A stretch of 64,000 nt of DNA from Sulfitobacter sp. HGT1 (GCF_013282155.1 NZ_BLWI01000003.1:1-64000), one strand, 5' to 3'. Counted from the first letter of the stretch, positions 51,398-60,112 are shown. The notes: generated from the sequence alone by a model not told the origin. A program made the numbers and translations.

Positions 51398-52411
51398 TCA
51401 TGAGGCGCGGAAGGATTTGACGGTGTTCAGGGCTGAGGCTGGTGTTCTGCGGATCGCTTCGCCGGTTTTGACAACGCCGCTGTTCACCGCTTGCTGGAGC
51501 TCTTGCGGTGATTTGCCTGTTGCGAGGCGCGTGGCACTGCCCGTGCCATAATCGCTCGTGTTGACGATGCCGCGACGTGCCAGCCCCGTCAGGCCGACAG
51601 CGTTGGAGGCGATGCCCATCACGCCGGTTAGGTTGGAGGCGATGTAAGGGACGGATGCCATAATCCCGGCGCTGAGGAGCAGAATGACCAAGAATGGCAA
51701 GATGAGACTGACGGTTTCGACATCGACGGGATCGGCGGACGCATCGCCAATGGCTTCTGCGATCGCAACGATAATGCCAGCAGCACCTGCAGCGGCGACG
51801 GGCATCAAGGCGTAGCCGATAGTTGCACGGCTCCAGGCCTCAAAGAGAGACTGGGTTGGCTTGAACAGCGATGTGATGATCATGAATGGGGCAATCACGA
51901 TCATCAGCGCAAAGACGATTTTGGCGAATGCAATGATCCCAGCAGTAACGGCTGCGAAGAGTGCGGAAAGAACGAAGAAAATTGCGCCAAGCACAGCCCC
52001 AAAGACCCAGCCGGCTTGATCGCCGATCGTGTCGCCGTAGGCCGTGATCCGGGCCACCATGTTGTCGAGACTTTCGTATACGCCGGCCTCATCGCCAGAT
52101 CCCGTGAGAGCGAGAATGGATGCGCCGACTGAGTCCGGTACTTGCGTTACAATGCCGTAGATAACGCTAAAATTATCCCAACTCTGGGCGAAAATGGCGA
52201 CCAGCGAGATTTTGATCCCAAATGCAAATGCGCTGCCAAAGGTCATGGGCTTGAGTTGCATCACAACATTGATGCCCAGCAGTATCAACAACAGGACAGC
52301 ACCTGCTGTGATGACATTGCCCACTGCTGCAGCCGACGAGATGAAGCCATCTTGTGCGACGCTGTCTACAGCTGCATCGACCTGGTCGAGGATATCGCTG
52401 ATAATCCCCAT
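51398..52411 (-). CDS. virB6: VirB6/TrbL polytopic inner-membrane protein
   Basis: A 337-residue protein with six or more membrane helices between about 25 and 260, and a central periplasmic loop around residues 90-120. The family pattern KIVFALMIVIAPFMI (about 165-180) and IGYALMPVAAAGAAGI is present. The C-terminal 75 residues are soluble. It is proposed to form part of the inner-membrane path for DNA. It starts directly after the stop of the preceding small gene. Confidence 0.9.
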   Translation of the reverse strand: MGIISDILDQVDAAVDSVAQDGFISSAAAVGNVITAGAVLLLILLGINVVMQLKPMTFGSAFAFGIKISLVAIFAQSWDNFSVIYGIVTQVPDSVGASILALTGSGDEAGVYESLDNMVARITAYGDTIGDQAGWVFGAVLGAIFFVLSALFAAVTAGIIAFAKIVFALMIVIAPFMIITSLFKPTQSLFEAWSRATIGYALMPVAAAGAAGIIVAIAEAIGDASADPVDVETVSLILPFLVILLLSAGIMASVPYIASNLTGVMGIASNAVGLTGLARRGIVNTSDYGTGSATRLATGKSPQELQQAVNSGVVKTGEAIRRTPASALNTVKSFRAS

Positions 52412-52834
52412 CTATTCGGCACAACCCTCGGCGTGCTCAGCCTCGAGCGCATCGGCCATGGCATAGAGGTCGAGGACTTTGAACGGCAGGCGCGGATTGT
52501 CGGACGTTCGAAAGCGCGGCAGCTCTGCGAGAGCAATGTCCCATGTGAATTCTCCCAAGAGGCAATCACAGGTTTCGGTTTCCAACTGCCGTTCGGCAAC
52601 GAGAATACGCAATATTGCGCGGTATCCGTTGCGTAGATAAGCCGTCTCCGCAAGATCTACCGGAGGACGCGGAATGCGGCAGGCCTCCCCAGCATCAGGG
52701 GTAATAGCCATCGAACTGAATGGCTTTGGCCCACCGGATGTTGAATCAGGTGTTTCAGCAAAAGCGGAGACAGGCAGCGCGATAAGCAGCGCTGCAACTG
52801 TAGACCGAATTGAACGCGGGAGGCGCATCATCAC
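52412..52834 (-). CDS. Small exported protein of the virB operon, unknown
   Basis: About 140 residues, starting at GTG 52834 (GTGA overlap with virB5) or the ATGs just inside. Signal peptide ending PVSAFA. The mature part has four cysteines (ACRIP, ETCDC, EGCAE), suggesting disulfides in the periplasm, and a conserved-looking middle (YLRNGYRAILRILVAERQLE). It sits between virB5 and virB6, the place where the entry-exclusion Eex lipoprotein lies in some systems; it has no lipobox, so that identity is not supported. No family recognised. Confidence 0.75.
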   Translation of the reverse strand: MMMRLPRSIRSTVAALLIALPVSAFAETPDSTSGGPKPFSSMAITPDAGEACRIPRPPVDLAETAYLRNGYRAILRILVAERQLETETCDCLLGEFTWDIALAELPRFRTSDNPRLPFKVLDLYAMADALEAEHAEGCAE

Positions 52835-53598
52835 GGATCCACCGCCATTGATCTGAACCGGCGCTCATCGGCCAGTGTCGCCGCATCAACCACACCGAGC
52901 TGTCCTGCGCTAACACCTTGTGCCGCTTCCAAGCGCCAGATTTGCGTCAGGATAATCCCGAGTTCGATAGTGACCCGCGTGTTCAAATCAACGGCCGCTT
53001 TCAAGCCGTCTTGATCGTCGATCAAGCCAACCATTGTTTCAAGGCGTTCCAGACTTTGGCCTGCTTCTGCATGGCTTTCTTGCGCGGCTACCGACAACAT
53101 AGCGCTGGCGCCTGCGGACGTCGCAATGCGGTTGTCAGCAGGTTGTGGCGATGACGAAAGAGTGCTGAGCGTCTCAGGCGTGAACCCACTGCCGGAGAGC
53201 ACACGCTCTACTGATGCTTCCAGTTCCGCGCCTGGATTAAAGCCACTCAGGAAATCTCCGCTCGCCAGTGAGCGCGCTGTATTTAACGGGCCAACAAGTT
53301 TGCCCCGCAAGGCGCGGAATTCTTCAACCGATGCAAAGAGACCGCTCAGCCCGCTGCCTTCGATAAGAGATGCCAACTGGGCGTCCAAGTTAAGAAGCTG
53401 GGAAAGCTGGGTCTCGAGCTCCAACCGCATGGTGGCCAGCTGTTGCAGCTGAACATTCAGGTCTTCGGCCATGTGCTCAAGCTGCGCGACCAACTGGCCA
53501 AGCTGTGAGCCGTCAAACGTTGGCACGCCTTGTGCGCGCGCTGGCGTCGAAAGGCCAAGGGCGGTTATCGCCGCGACCGAAAGAAGAAGCTGTTTCAA
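52831..53598 (-). CDS. virB5: VirB5-type minor pilus protein
   Basis: A 255-residue exported protein. TTG start 53598 overlaps the preceding stop (TTGA). Signal peptide ends TPARA. The mature part is helical, beginning QGVPTFDGSQLGQLVAQLEH, with a long coiled-coil helix (LQQLATMRLELETQLSQLL) and a C-terminal VDLNTRVTIELGIILTQIWRL typical of VirB5/TrbJ. It is expected at the pilus tip. Its start and end match the two ends of the neighbouring chimera (53595-54707). Confidence 0.85.
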   Translation of the reverse strand: MKQLLLSVAAITALGLSTPARAQGVPTFDGSQLGQLVAQLEHMAEDLNVQLQQLATMRLELETQLSQLLNLDAQLASLIEGSGLSGLFASVEEFRALRGKLVGPLNTARSLASGDFLSGFNPGAELEASVERVLSGSGFTPETLSTLSSSPQPADNRIATSAGASAMLSVAAQESHAEAGQSLERLETMVGLIDDQDGLKAAVDLNTRVTIELGIILTQIWRLEAAQGVSAGQLGVVDAATLADERRFRSMAVDP

Positions 53599-54707
53599 TT
53601 TGGCACTCCCATTTGCATGAATTCACGCTCGGATAGGCGGTCCGCGACCAGATGTTGGGCATGGGTCGCTTCGCGTTGTTGATTGGCTGCCATCAGCCTG
53701 ACGCGCAGATTTAGGATGCGGGCGATTTCAGCTTTGGCGTAGGTGTTGAGTTCCCACGCGGCTTTCGCATTTGGTTGGGCGTCGATTTGCAGAATGATCG
53801 CGCGCAGGCGGTTGATGACCTGCATCGTCGTGGCGTGGCTGCTTGCCGCATAATAGACGCCTGCATCCGAGATGTTGGCGTATTCAGCGAGGGCGAAATC
53901 TGAGGATGACAATGTGCCAAGCGCCTCCGCACCACCGACAACGGCAAGGTATTCGTTGTAGAATTTGGAGATATTGCGCACATAGCCTTGGGTCTCGGTA
54001 AAAGGCGGCACGCCGCCATACTCGATCACGCGTCCGGGGCCTGCGTTATAGGCTGCGAGCGCATGGGGGATGTTGCCAAAGCGGTTCAGCTGGGTCGTGA
54101 TGTAGCGCGCGCCACCACGCAGGTTGTCCATAGGATCGTAGCGATTGACGCCCATGTCCGATGCGGTGCCGGGCATGAGCTGTGTCAGTCCGTAAGCGCC
54201 AACATGGCTTTCGGCGGTGATATTGAAGCGGCTTTCCTGTTTGATCAGTGCCTGAAACAAGCAGCGCCATTGCGTGGCGGAAAGACCAGCCCGTGCGACG
54301 CCTGGTGCGCCAGCATATTCGCCTGCAACGCGCACAATCATCATTTCGACGGTTTCGCGGCCCTCGCCAAAGAGGCGGCTGTTCATCGGACTTGTATCGG
54401 TGTTGGGATAGACGGAAGCGACCCCAAAATCAGCGTTGCCTTCAAGGGCGCTGATATCAAAGCCCGGACCCGTCATAGCGGCAGAAATTGCCTCGAGCGT
54501 GCGCAGCTGATCTGCCTGCACCTCGGCGATGGAAGAACGCTCGGCTTCTTTGTCACCTTGGGTTCCCAAATCCTGAACCAATGCGGTCACACGCGCAATG
54601 GTTTGCCCGATTGCGGCGTTGTCTTGCGTTGGTACACCTTGGGCGAAGCCCGAGGTTGCATGCAGGCAAAGCCAAAGCCCAGCAGATATGATGACGGGGC
54701 GGATCAT
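53595..54707 (-). CDS. VirB5-like protein with an inserted lytic transglycosylase domain
   Basis: A 370-residue exported protein, start ATG 54707 overlapping the previous stop (ATGA), signal peptide ending TSGFA. Residues about 24-110 look like the start of VirB5 (AQGVPTQDNAAIGQTIARV). Residues about 140-270 form an SLT-type lytic transglycosylase with the catalytic Glu in LIKQESRFN, then GAYGLTQLMPGTASDMG and ALAAYNAGPGRV. Residues about 300-370 again look like VirB5 (IDAQPNAKAAWELNTYAKAE, like IDDQDGLKAAVDLNTR in virB5). This is a second peptidoglycan-cutting enzyme of the operon besides VirB1. Confidence 0.88.
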   Translation of the reverse strand: MIRPVIISAGLWLCLHATSGFAQGVPTQDNAAIGQTIARVTALVQDLGTQGDKEAERSSIAEVQADQLRTLEAISAAMTGPGFDISALEGNADFGVASVYPNTDTSPMNSRLFGEGRETVEMMIVRVAGEYAGAPGVARAGLSATQWRCLFQALIKQESRFNITAESHVGAYGLTQLMPGTASDMGVNRYDPMDNLRGGARYITTQLNRFGNIPHALAAYNAGPGRVIEYGGVPPFTETQGYVRNISKFYNEYLAVVGGAEALGTLSSSDFALAEYANISDAGVYYAASSHATTMQVINRLRAIILQIDAQPNAKAAWELNTYAKAEIARILNLRVRLMAANQQREATHAQHLVADRLSEREFMQMGVPN

Positions 54708-54910
54708 TCTGGGCGCGGCAGGGCTTCGAAAGTACAATCTTTGCCGCTCGCAGCTGAAACTGGTGCCGTGGCCGCGAAGGATAGCGTTGCGCGTGTCACC
54801 ACCGGGTCACCGCTTCGGTTAAAGCATGGGGACGTTTTCTCGGTGTATTGCGCGCAGGCCGATAGCAACAGCGCAGCCGAAAGCACAAGAATGGTTTGGG
54901 AATATCTCAT
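54704..54910 (-). CDS. VirB7-like small lipoprotein
   Basis: A 68-residue lipoprotein, start ATG 54910 overlapping the virB4 stop (ATGA). The signal sequence ends in the lipobox LLSAC (Cys about 19). Mature part of about 50 residues with two more cysteines. Size, lipobox and absence of any other candidate in the operon fit VirB7, which stabilises VirB9 at the outer membrane, although virB7 normally lies between virB6 and virB8. Assignment by size and context only. Confidence 0.65.
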   Translation of the reverse strand: MRYSQTILVLSAALLLSACAQYTEKTSPCFNRSGDPVVTRATLSFAATAPVSAASGKDCTFEALPRPE

Positions 54911-57297
54911 TGTGGTCTCCAAAAATCTGGGTTTGAACGCCAGTCGGCTGGCACGCGGGCCTCACCTGTGGCACCGCCGCCCAAGATTGGCAGCAAGTCG
55001 CCAAGGGCAGAGAGGTCAGCATCGACAAAGACGCTGTCACCCGCGGAGCGCACCAGCGCGATGCGTTGGCCAATGGTGGGTTGGACGAGCAAAGCAGCTT
55101 CCTTGGAGTTCACGCGCAGAAAATCGTAATCGGCCACCGTGGCGCGGTCGTTGGGAAACAGGATCTGCGTCGGGACGGTTTCAACAATGGTTTTGCCAAC
55201 GCGGCTGTCGCGCAACTGGCTGGGGTACTGCGTCATCATGATCACGACGCAGTTCATCTTGCGCAGGGTCACGAGCCAGTTTTCCAACCGTGCGCCGAAA
55301 TAAGGATCATCCAGTAGTTTCCACGCCTCGTCCAAGACGATGATGGTGGGTCGACGGTCTTCAACTACGCGTTCAATCTGGCGGAAAATGTATGAAAGCA
55401 CAGCCATGCGCTCCGTTGTCATGTCGAGGATCTCAGTCATATCAAACCCGACGATGTCGCCAGAGAGATCGAGGCGCTGCCCACGGTCGGGTTCATCAAA
55501 TACCCAGCCAAACCGACCGCCGGGGGCCCATTCTGCGACGCGGGACTGCAGCTCGCCATCATCATCCAAGGACTGGAACAAGGTTTCAAAGCTGGCAAAG
55601 CGCTGTAAGGCTGCGCCAGCATCTGCATTCTGTGTTACCGCACCCTGGATGTGGCGCGATTGTTCTCCGGATAAGGCACCGCTGCGCGTCAGCAAGGTGG
55701 CCAACCAATCGGATAACCAAGCGCGTCCGCGTTCATCGATTTCAGAGGCGAGCGGGTTGAGGCCTGTGGGCACGCCTGCGCGGATTTCATTGTAACGGCC
55801 ACCCAAAGCTCGGACTGCCATTTCCAAGCCGCGATCTTTGTCAAAGAAGAACAGGCGTGCGCCGATCCGTTGCGCTTGCGCGGTGAGGAAGGCAGTCGTC
55901 AATGTTTTGCCAGTTCCCGTGCGCCCTAAAACCAGTGTGTGGCCCACAGTAGGTTCTTTGCTTGCAGAACCCGCTTCGTGGAAGTTGAAACGGTAGCCTG
56001 ATGTACCCACTGTTGGCAGAACCGCAATGCTCTGACCCCACGGGCTCTCGTCATTGCTACGCCCTTCAACACTGCCGTGAAGGGCTGCAAAATCAGAAAA
56101 ATTGGTCGATGAGATTGGTGTCTTTCGGGCGCGATAGCCAAAGTTGCCCGGGCTCTGTGCAAAATAGGTGGCTTTCAGCGCCATGTTTTCGCGCACGATC
56201 ACAGCCATGATTTCTTGGCCGACCCGTTTGATCTGTGCGGCGGCGCGTTCAAGTGTGTCGCGGTCAGGCGCATAGACGGCGATGGAAAGGTGATGGTCGC
56301 CAAAGGCGATGCGTCCCGCCTCTTGATCGTCTGCAGCCAAGGCCAATTGGTCGCGCAATGACACGGCGGCATCATCTGACGCATGCATCTGTCTGATGAT
56401 GCGCTGGATGCGCTCGGCCATGATGTTGTTCGGGATTGGACTGAATGAATTGGTCAGTACGATATCGAGAGGCAGATCTAACGCATCGAGAAGCGTCACG
56501 TCTGTCAGTGCGGGATAGGATTTGATGCTAAAGAGCGCGCCATATTTGACGGCACCTGTTGTGGCACATGTAATCGTCGCCACATCTCCATCGAACGTCG
56601 CGCGGCAATCACTGATGGTATGAGACAGGGGCAGGGGGCTTTGACCAAATGCGATGGGTGAAAAGCTGCCTGCGTTGAGCGTGTTCAGATACCCGAGCCA
56701 TTCACCGCCCGTCTTTGTTAAGCGAACAGGGTTTGCCGAAGAGAGGGCCACCGCAAAGAAGCCCATAACCTCGTTGAGCTCTTGAACACGCGCTGCGCGG
56801 TCTTTGACCCAAGCTTTGCGGGCGAGTGCGCGCAAAAATGGGATGCGGGCTGCGAGATTGGGGCGGCGAATGACGCTGAGATACATCTGCCGCTTGGAAG
56901 GTCGCAGGCCTTTGATGTGAGCTGCCCAACGGGCATCGACTTGGGACGCGAAGGTATCACCCTCGACGGGCTTAAGGTCTAAGTTTTGTGGAACAGAGAC
57001 GCGGTGGATGTAAAAACCGAACGTATTCCCGGTTTGGGCCACGATTGCGGCAACCGCGCGCTTGAGCGCATCAAGGCGATCGTCCTCGGTAGTCATCGGG
57101 TTCAGACCATCAAGGCGTAGGGTTGCCAGAAGATCGCCTTCGCGCAGCACCATCACATCGTCCGTTGCCAAAGCAAAATAGGGCAGGTGCTCCGCAAGGT
57201 AGCTTTCACGGGCAAATCCTGTTCCCCCAGCTTCACGCACCGCAGGGCCGATGCCGCTCAAAGTTCCACCATCAAGCGCCAAAGCTGTCACCCCCAT
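54907..57297 (-). CDS. virB4: VirB4 secretion ATPase
   Basis: A 796-residue ATPase starting at ATG 57297, 26 bases inside virB3. The N-terminal CagE/TrbE domain (AGGTGFARESYLAEHLPYFA, then LNPMTTEDDRLDALKRAV) precedes the motor with Walker A VLGRTGTGKTLTTAFL (about 453-468), the FDKDRGLEMAVRALGGRY segment, Walker B TIIVLDEAWKLLDDP (about 660-674) and a late MMTQYPSQLRDS sensor. It energises T4SS assembly. An upstream extension of the frame lies inside virB3 and was discarded. Confidence 0.94.
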   Translation of the reverse strand: MGVTALALDGGTLSGIGPAVREAGGTGFARESYLAEHLPYFALATDDVMVLREGDLLATLRLDGLNPMTTEDDRLDALKRAVAAIVAQTGNTFGFYIHRVSVPQNLDLKPVEGDTFASQVDARWAAHIKGLRPSKRQMYLSVIRRPNLAARIPFLRALARKAWVKDRAARVQELNEVMGFFAVALSSANPVRLTKTGGEWLGYLNTLNAGSFSPIAFGQSPLPLSHTISDCRATFDGDVATITCATTGAVKYGALFSIKSYPALTDVTLLDALDLPLDIVLTNSFSPIPNNIMAERIQRIIRQMHASDDAAVSLRDQLALAADDQEAGRIAFGDHHLSIAVYAPDRDTLERAAAQIKRVGQEIMAVIVRENMALKATYFAQSPGNFGYRARKTPISSTNFSDFAALHGSVEGRSNDESPWGQSIAVLPTVGTSGYRFNFHEAGSASKEPTVGHTLVLGRTGTGKTLTTAFLTAQAQRIGARLFFFDKDRGLEMAVRALGGRYNEIRAGVPTGLNPLASEIDERGRAWLSDWLATLLTRSGALSGEQSRHIQGAVTQNADAGAALQRFASFETLFQSLDDDGELQSRVAEWAPGGRFGWVFDEPDRGQRLDLSGDIVGFDMTEILDMTTERMAVLSYIFRQIERVVEDRRPTIIVLDEAWKLLDDPYFGARLENWLVTLRKMNCVVIMMTQYPSQLRDSRVGKTIVETVPTQILFPNDRATVADYDFLRVNSKEAALLVQPTIGQRIALVRSAGDSVFVDADLSALGDLLPILGGGATGEARVPADWRSNPDFWRPQ

Positions 57298-57550
57298 GAT
57301 GTGCGCGGTTTTTGGTCGGGCGCACGGTGCCAAAGGAGATGCGCAGCACTTCAAAGAAATGAGGCTCTTTGTCCGCAACGAACCAAAGGACTGGATAGGC
57401 AATGATCCCGATCAGGAAAAAGATCAGAGATTTCGTCCAGATAAATGGCAGAACGACCCCCATGGCCAAGACCACCAGATATCCGACAGGGAGACCCAGA
57501 TACTTGGGTGGGCGTGCGAGGCCGAGGAAAAGTGGGGAACGTTCTGCCAT
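57272..57550 (-). CDS. virB3: VirB3 inner-membrane protein
   Basis: A 92-residue protein with two adjacent membrane helices (about 20-58), the family's LFLGLARPPKYLGLPVGYLV start and the DKEPHFFEVLR motif near the end. It overlaps virB4 by 26 bases and follows virB2 by 15. It works with VirB4 in pilus assembly. Confidence 0.92.
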   Translation of the reverse strand: MAERSPLFLGLARPPKYLGLPVGYLVVLAMGVVLPFIWTKSLIFFLIGIIAYPVLWFVADKEPHFFEVLRISFGTVRPTKNRAHHGGDSFGA

Positions 57551-57565
57551 CTGCTCTGCCTGCTC

Positions 57566-57847
57566 TTAGGTGAAGCCGTCGACGATGGTGCCCGCCGAGA
57601 AAATCAACACGATCCCGATGATCACGGAGGCGAACCATCCCCAGTTCAGCCGCCCCATCATGCACATGAAGCCTGTGCCAATGACCGCTAGAGTAGCCAC
57701 GGCAATGCCAATTGGTCCTGTGAGTGCGGCTTCGACCGTCTCCAACATTGTTTGAATGGGCGACAAGTCTTGCGCGAAGGCAGGGGAGGCAAGGAGCGCT
57801 AAGGTTGCGACCATGAGTGGCAAGTATCGTGAGTGGTGTCTTGGCAT
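57566..57847 (-). CDS. virB2: VirB2 major pilin
   Basis: A 93-residue pro-pilin: signal peptide (MPRHHSRYLPLMVATLALLA, ending SPAFA), a short linker and two hydrophobic helices (about 45-68 and 70-90) with the NWGW turn between them, the standard VirB2/TrbC plan. The mature pilin would be about 68 residues. Confidence 0.92.
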   Translation of the reverse strand: MPRHHSRYLPLMVATLALLASPAFAQDLSPIQTMLETVEAALTGPIGIAVATLAVIGTGFMCMMGRLNWGWFASVIIGIVLIFSAGTIVDGFT

Positions 57848-57861
57848 GAAAATGTCCTTGA

Positions 57862-58563
57862 TCAGTTCAGTTCAATAATGACGGGAGCGCGTGTGGGTGC
57901 TGTATTGGCGACGCGGATTGGTGCTGGCTGCGACGTTCCACCGGACAGCCGTTCACGAATGTCGTGGATGCGTGCAATGTAGGCGCGTGTTTCAGAAAAC
58001 GGCGGTACGCCTGAGTATTGCTCAACGCGATGGGGCCCAGCGTTATAGGCGGCTAAGGCAAGTTCGACGCTTCGGAATTCTGCCAGTTGGGTTAGCAGGT
58101 AGCGTGCTGCGCCGTCGAGGTTCTGAGAGATATCGCGGGGATCCACACCAAGCTCGCGTGCCGTAGCAGGCATCAATTGCCCTAAGCCATAGGCACCCTT
58201 GGGGCTGATGGCAGTCGGATTGTAACTGCTCTCCGCTTCAATCATCGCTTGAAACAGAACGTGCCAGTCTCGCGTCGAAAGGCCTGCTTGCGCGATGGCC
58301 CTGTTGTTTTGGTGCCGGCTGGCCGTCTGACGAATGAGTGAGAGAACTTGGGCAGAGGCTCCCGCCGCAGGCGCAATTGGTGCAACGGCAACAGGTTGCG
58401 CTTCCACAGCATCGTCGGACGTGGCCCAGCTCGGGCGTGTTCTGTGAAACGTCCACCCAGACGCCGTAGCCGTTCCGTCAGCGCGAAAGGCTAGAACGTC
58501 AGCCGTTGCCCTCGAGGGTAATGTTGTAGTCAGCACCAAAGCGCAAATCGCGCCCGTCGCCAA
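57862..58563 (-). CDS. virB1: VirB1 lytic transglycosylase
   Basis: About 233 residues if TTG 58563 is the start, which gives a signal peptide (ATGAICALVLTTTLPSRATA) and a 65-base overlap with the upstream gene; the longer open frame lacks a signal peptide at its start. The SLT domain (about 85-200) has the catalytic Glu in MIEAESSYN, GAYGLGQLMPATARELGV and ALAAYNAGPHRVEQYSG. A proline-rich tail follows. It opens the peptidoglycan for the channel. The start is uncertain. Confidence 0.85.
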   Translation of the reverse strand: MATGAICALVLTTTLPSRATADVLAFRADGTATASGWTFHRTRPSWATSDDAVEAQPVAVAPIAPAAGASAQVLSLIRQTASRHQNNRAIAQAGLSTRDWHVLFQAMIEAESSYNPTAISPKGAYGLGQLMPATARELGVDPRDISQNLDGAARYLLTQLAEFRSVELALAAYNAGPHRVEQYSGVPPFSETRAYIARIHDIRERLSGGTSQPAPIRVANTAPTRAPVIIELN

Positions 58564-58813
58564 ACTCGAGATGGTGTTTGAAAAGCCCCGGCCAGATATT
58601 GAAGTATCGCGCTTCTGGCCCGAGAGGCGTGATCCGCGTGGACACAAGAATGGCTTCGGGTTCGCCCTCACGCAGGTAGATGCACTGGTAGCGCGGCTTG
58701 CCATCGTCCGTGAACCCCACGAGTTCATACCGGCAGCGGAACGCAACTTCCCTCTTTTGAAGGTCTTTGACCCCATCGAGTGTGATCAAGATTTGATTGC
58801 GCGCTATCGGCAT
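58499..58813 (-). CDS. Unknown protein at the head of the virB operon
   Basis: A 104-residue soluble protein from ATG 58813 (MPIARNQILITLDGVKDLQK); the frame is open 22 codons upstream but without a ribosome site. No signal peptide or membrane helix. It has a beta-rich look with GKPRYQCIYLREGEPEAI and PEARYFNIWPGLFKHHLEFG. The stop lies inside the virB1 start region. As first gene of the operon it might be regulatory or structural. I do not recognise it. Confidence 0.7.
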   Translation of the reverse strand: MPIARNQILITLDGVKDLQKREVAFRCRYELVGFTDDGKPRYQCIYLREGEPEAILVSTRITPLGPEARYFNIWPGLFKHHLEFGDGRDLRFGADYNITLEGNG

Positions 58814-58876
58814 TTGGACTCTCCCCCTGAGAGCCCTTCTAGTCCGACCTAGTACAAGCGGAAAGACACATTGAGT

Positions 58877-58891
58877 CAATATGATATATTG
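58877..58891. promoter_or_regulatory. 15-bp palindromic operator between the virB operon and the divergent gene
   Basis: CAATATGATATATTG: perfect 6-bp arms around GAT. It is very similar to CAATATGTATTATTG at 33529-33543. It lies in the 132-base gap that must hold both the virB promoter and that of the plus-strand gene at 58946. Confidence 0.65.
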
Positions 58892-58945
58892 CAGAATTTA
58901 ACAAAATGCTAAACCATAGGACGAAACCAAACAAAGGAGTCTCCG

Positions 58946-59524
58946 ATGAAACGGCTTATTTTGTCAGCAATCTTTGGTGTTTTGATGACATTTGGCGCAC
59001 CTAAAAAGGCGCAGGCCTACGATATAGATTGCGCGATTATGCTCTGTATGGCGGGTGGATTTCCTCCGAGCGCGGTCTGCGCGCGGGCCTATCGCACAAT
59101 GATCCGCCGCATCACGCCGTGGCCGAGTAGGCCTCCGTTCGGGATTTGCACCTTCGCCGCAGTACCGATTGAATTGGGTGGCCCCGGCGGTGAGGGCGAG
59201 GTTGATACGGACCTTCCAGAATACGAATGGCTCAACCGCACACATGTGATCTGGTTCACAGGCCGCTCTTACACGCCGCGTGACGATCCAAGGCAGTGGG
59301 ACTGGAGTATTCGGTCTTGTGACCGTGAAAACCGAACCTGCCGATATATCGCACGTGTCTACGGCTCGCACACGCGTTGGCCGAGCTCATTTGTCTCCGA
59401 AAGCGGGCAAACTATTTTGTTGCCCGTTGGGCGTGGTTTTGGAAACTTCTACTCGCGCGATATCATGGTCGAATATGGCGACTACGGAGGCAATATGGGT
59501 CATTCAGACTGGTTTTCCTACTGA
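58946..59524 (+). CDS. Exported cysteine-containing protein next to the T4SS
   Basis: A 192-residue protein with ATG 58946 behind AAAGGAG and a signal peptide ending KKAQA. The mature N-terminus has a cysteine cluster (CAIMLCMAGGFPPSAVC) reminiscent of TrbM/KikA-type conjugation proteins, followed by ITPWPSRPPFGIC and a C-terminal half with CDRENRTC and many aromatic residues. Divergent from virB and sharing its operator region, so it is probably part of conjugation. The TrbM resemblance is limited to the cysteine pattern; I would not name it. Confidence 0.7.
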   Translation: MKRLILSAIFGVLMTFGAPKKAQAYDIDCAIMLCMAGGFPPSAVCARAYRTMIRRITPWPSRPPFGICTFAAVPIELGGPGGEGEVDTDLPEYEWLNRTHVIWFTGRSYTPRDDPRQWDWSIRSCDRENRTCRYIARVYGSHTRWPSSFVSESGQTILLPVGRGFGNFYSRDIMVEYGDYGGNMGHSDWFSY

Positions 59525-59541
59525 GCAGGTATCTGCCTTTG

Positions 59542-59994
59542 TCAAAGCAGTATGCAAGGTTTCACGACAATGGCCGATTGTTTGACCTTCTTCGGATCGA
59601 CAAGCCAGCGGCGAACAGTTGATCCGTCGTTCCATCTATAGTCGATCAATACGAGGGTAAGATCGTCTTGCCGCTTCTCAAATCCCTCTTGAAACGGCAC
59701 AGCAAGCAGCTGTGAGCCTCCAGACACCTTTTGATCATCTGAGGTTTCATGATCGGCGGTTCCTGACTTTTTACCGCGGGTTATCAGAACTGGCTCGATT
59801 AACTCGATGGGGTCAACTTCGAGAGCAAAAGCAAGCTTTTGCACGGTCGCCATTGAGGTATAATATTGTGAACGTTCCAGTCGGCCAACATAGCCTCGTT
59901 CAAGTCCTGCCTTAAGTGACAGGGCTTCTTGGCTAAGGGATTGAAGCCGCCTTAGTTTTCTTAAATTTGCACCAACGCGATCTCGTAAATCCAT
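59542..59994 (-). CDS. XRE-family transcriptional regulator
   Basis: A 150-residue protein. A Cro/CI-type helix-turn-helix covers about residues 7-65 (GANLRKLRRLQSLSQEALSL, GLERGYVGRLERSQYYTSMA). A C-terminal domain of about 75 residues (DDLTLVLIDYRWNDGSTVRR and WLVDPKK) is unknown to me. Convergent with the exported gene, close to virB. It is a candidate for the protein that binds the matching palindromes at 33529 and 58877 (inference). Confidence 0.85.
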   Translation of the reverse strand: MDLRDRVGANLRKLRRLQSLSQEALSLKAGLERGYVGRLERSQYYTSMATVQKLAFALEVDPIELIEPVLITRGKKSGTADHETSDDQKVSGGSQLLAVPFQEGFEKRQDDLTLVLIDYRWNDGSTVRRWLVDPKKVKQSAIVVKPCILL

Positions 59995-60112
59995 GCGAGA
60001 TCAATGGCTTGATTTTGGCTGATAGTGCGACGGAGTATACTACAGATTCTGTTGTTTTGACGTTTGGTGCGGCGCATCATGAGAAACCGGCACACACCCT
60101 AGTGAGCAACTT

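Noticed and set aside
53988-55241. A 417-codon plus-strand open frame
   Set aside because: It runs antisense across the transglycosylase, VirB7-like and VirB4 genes, which have clear family motifs; it is a shadow frame.
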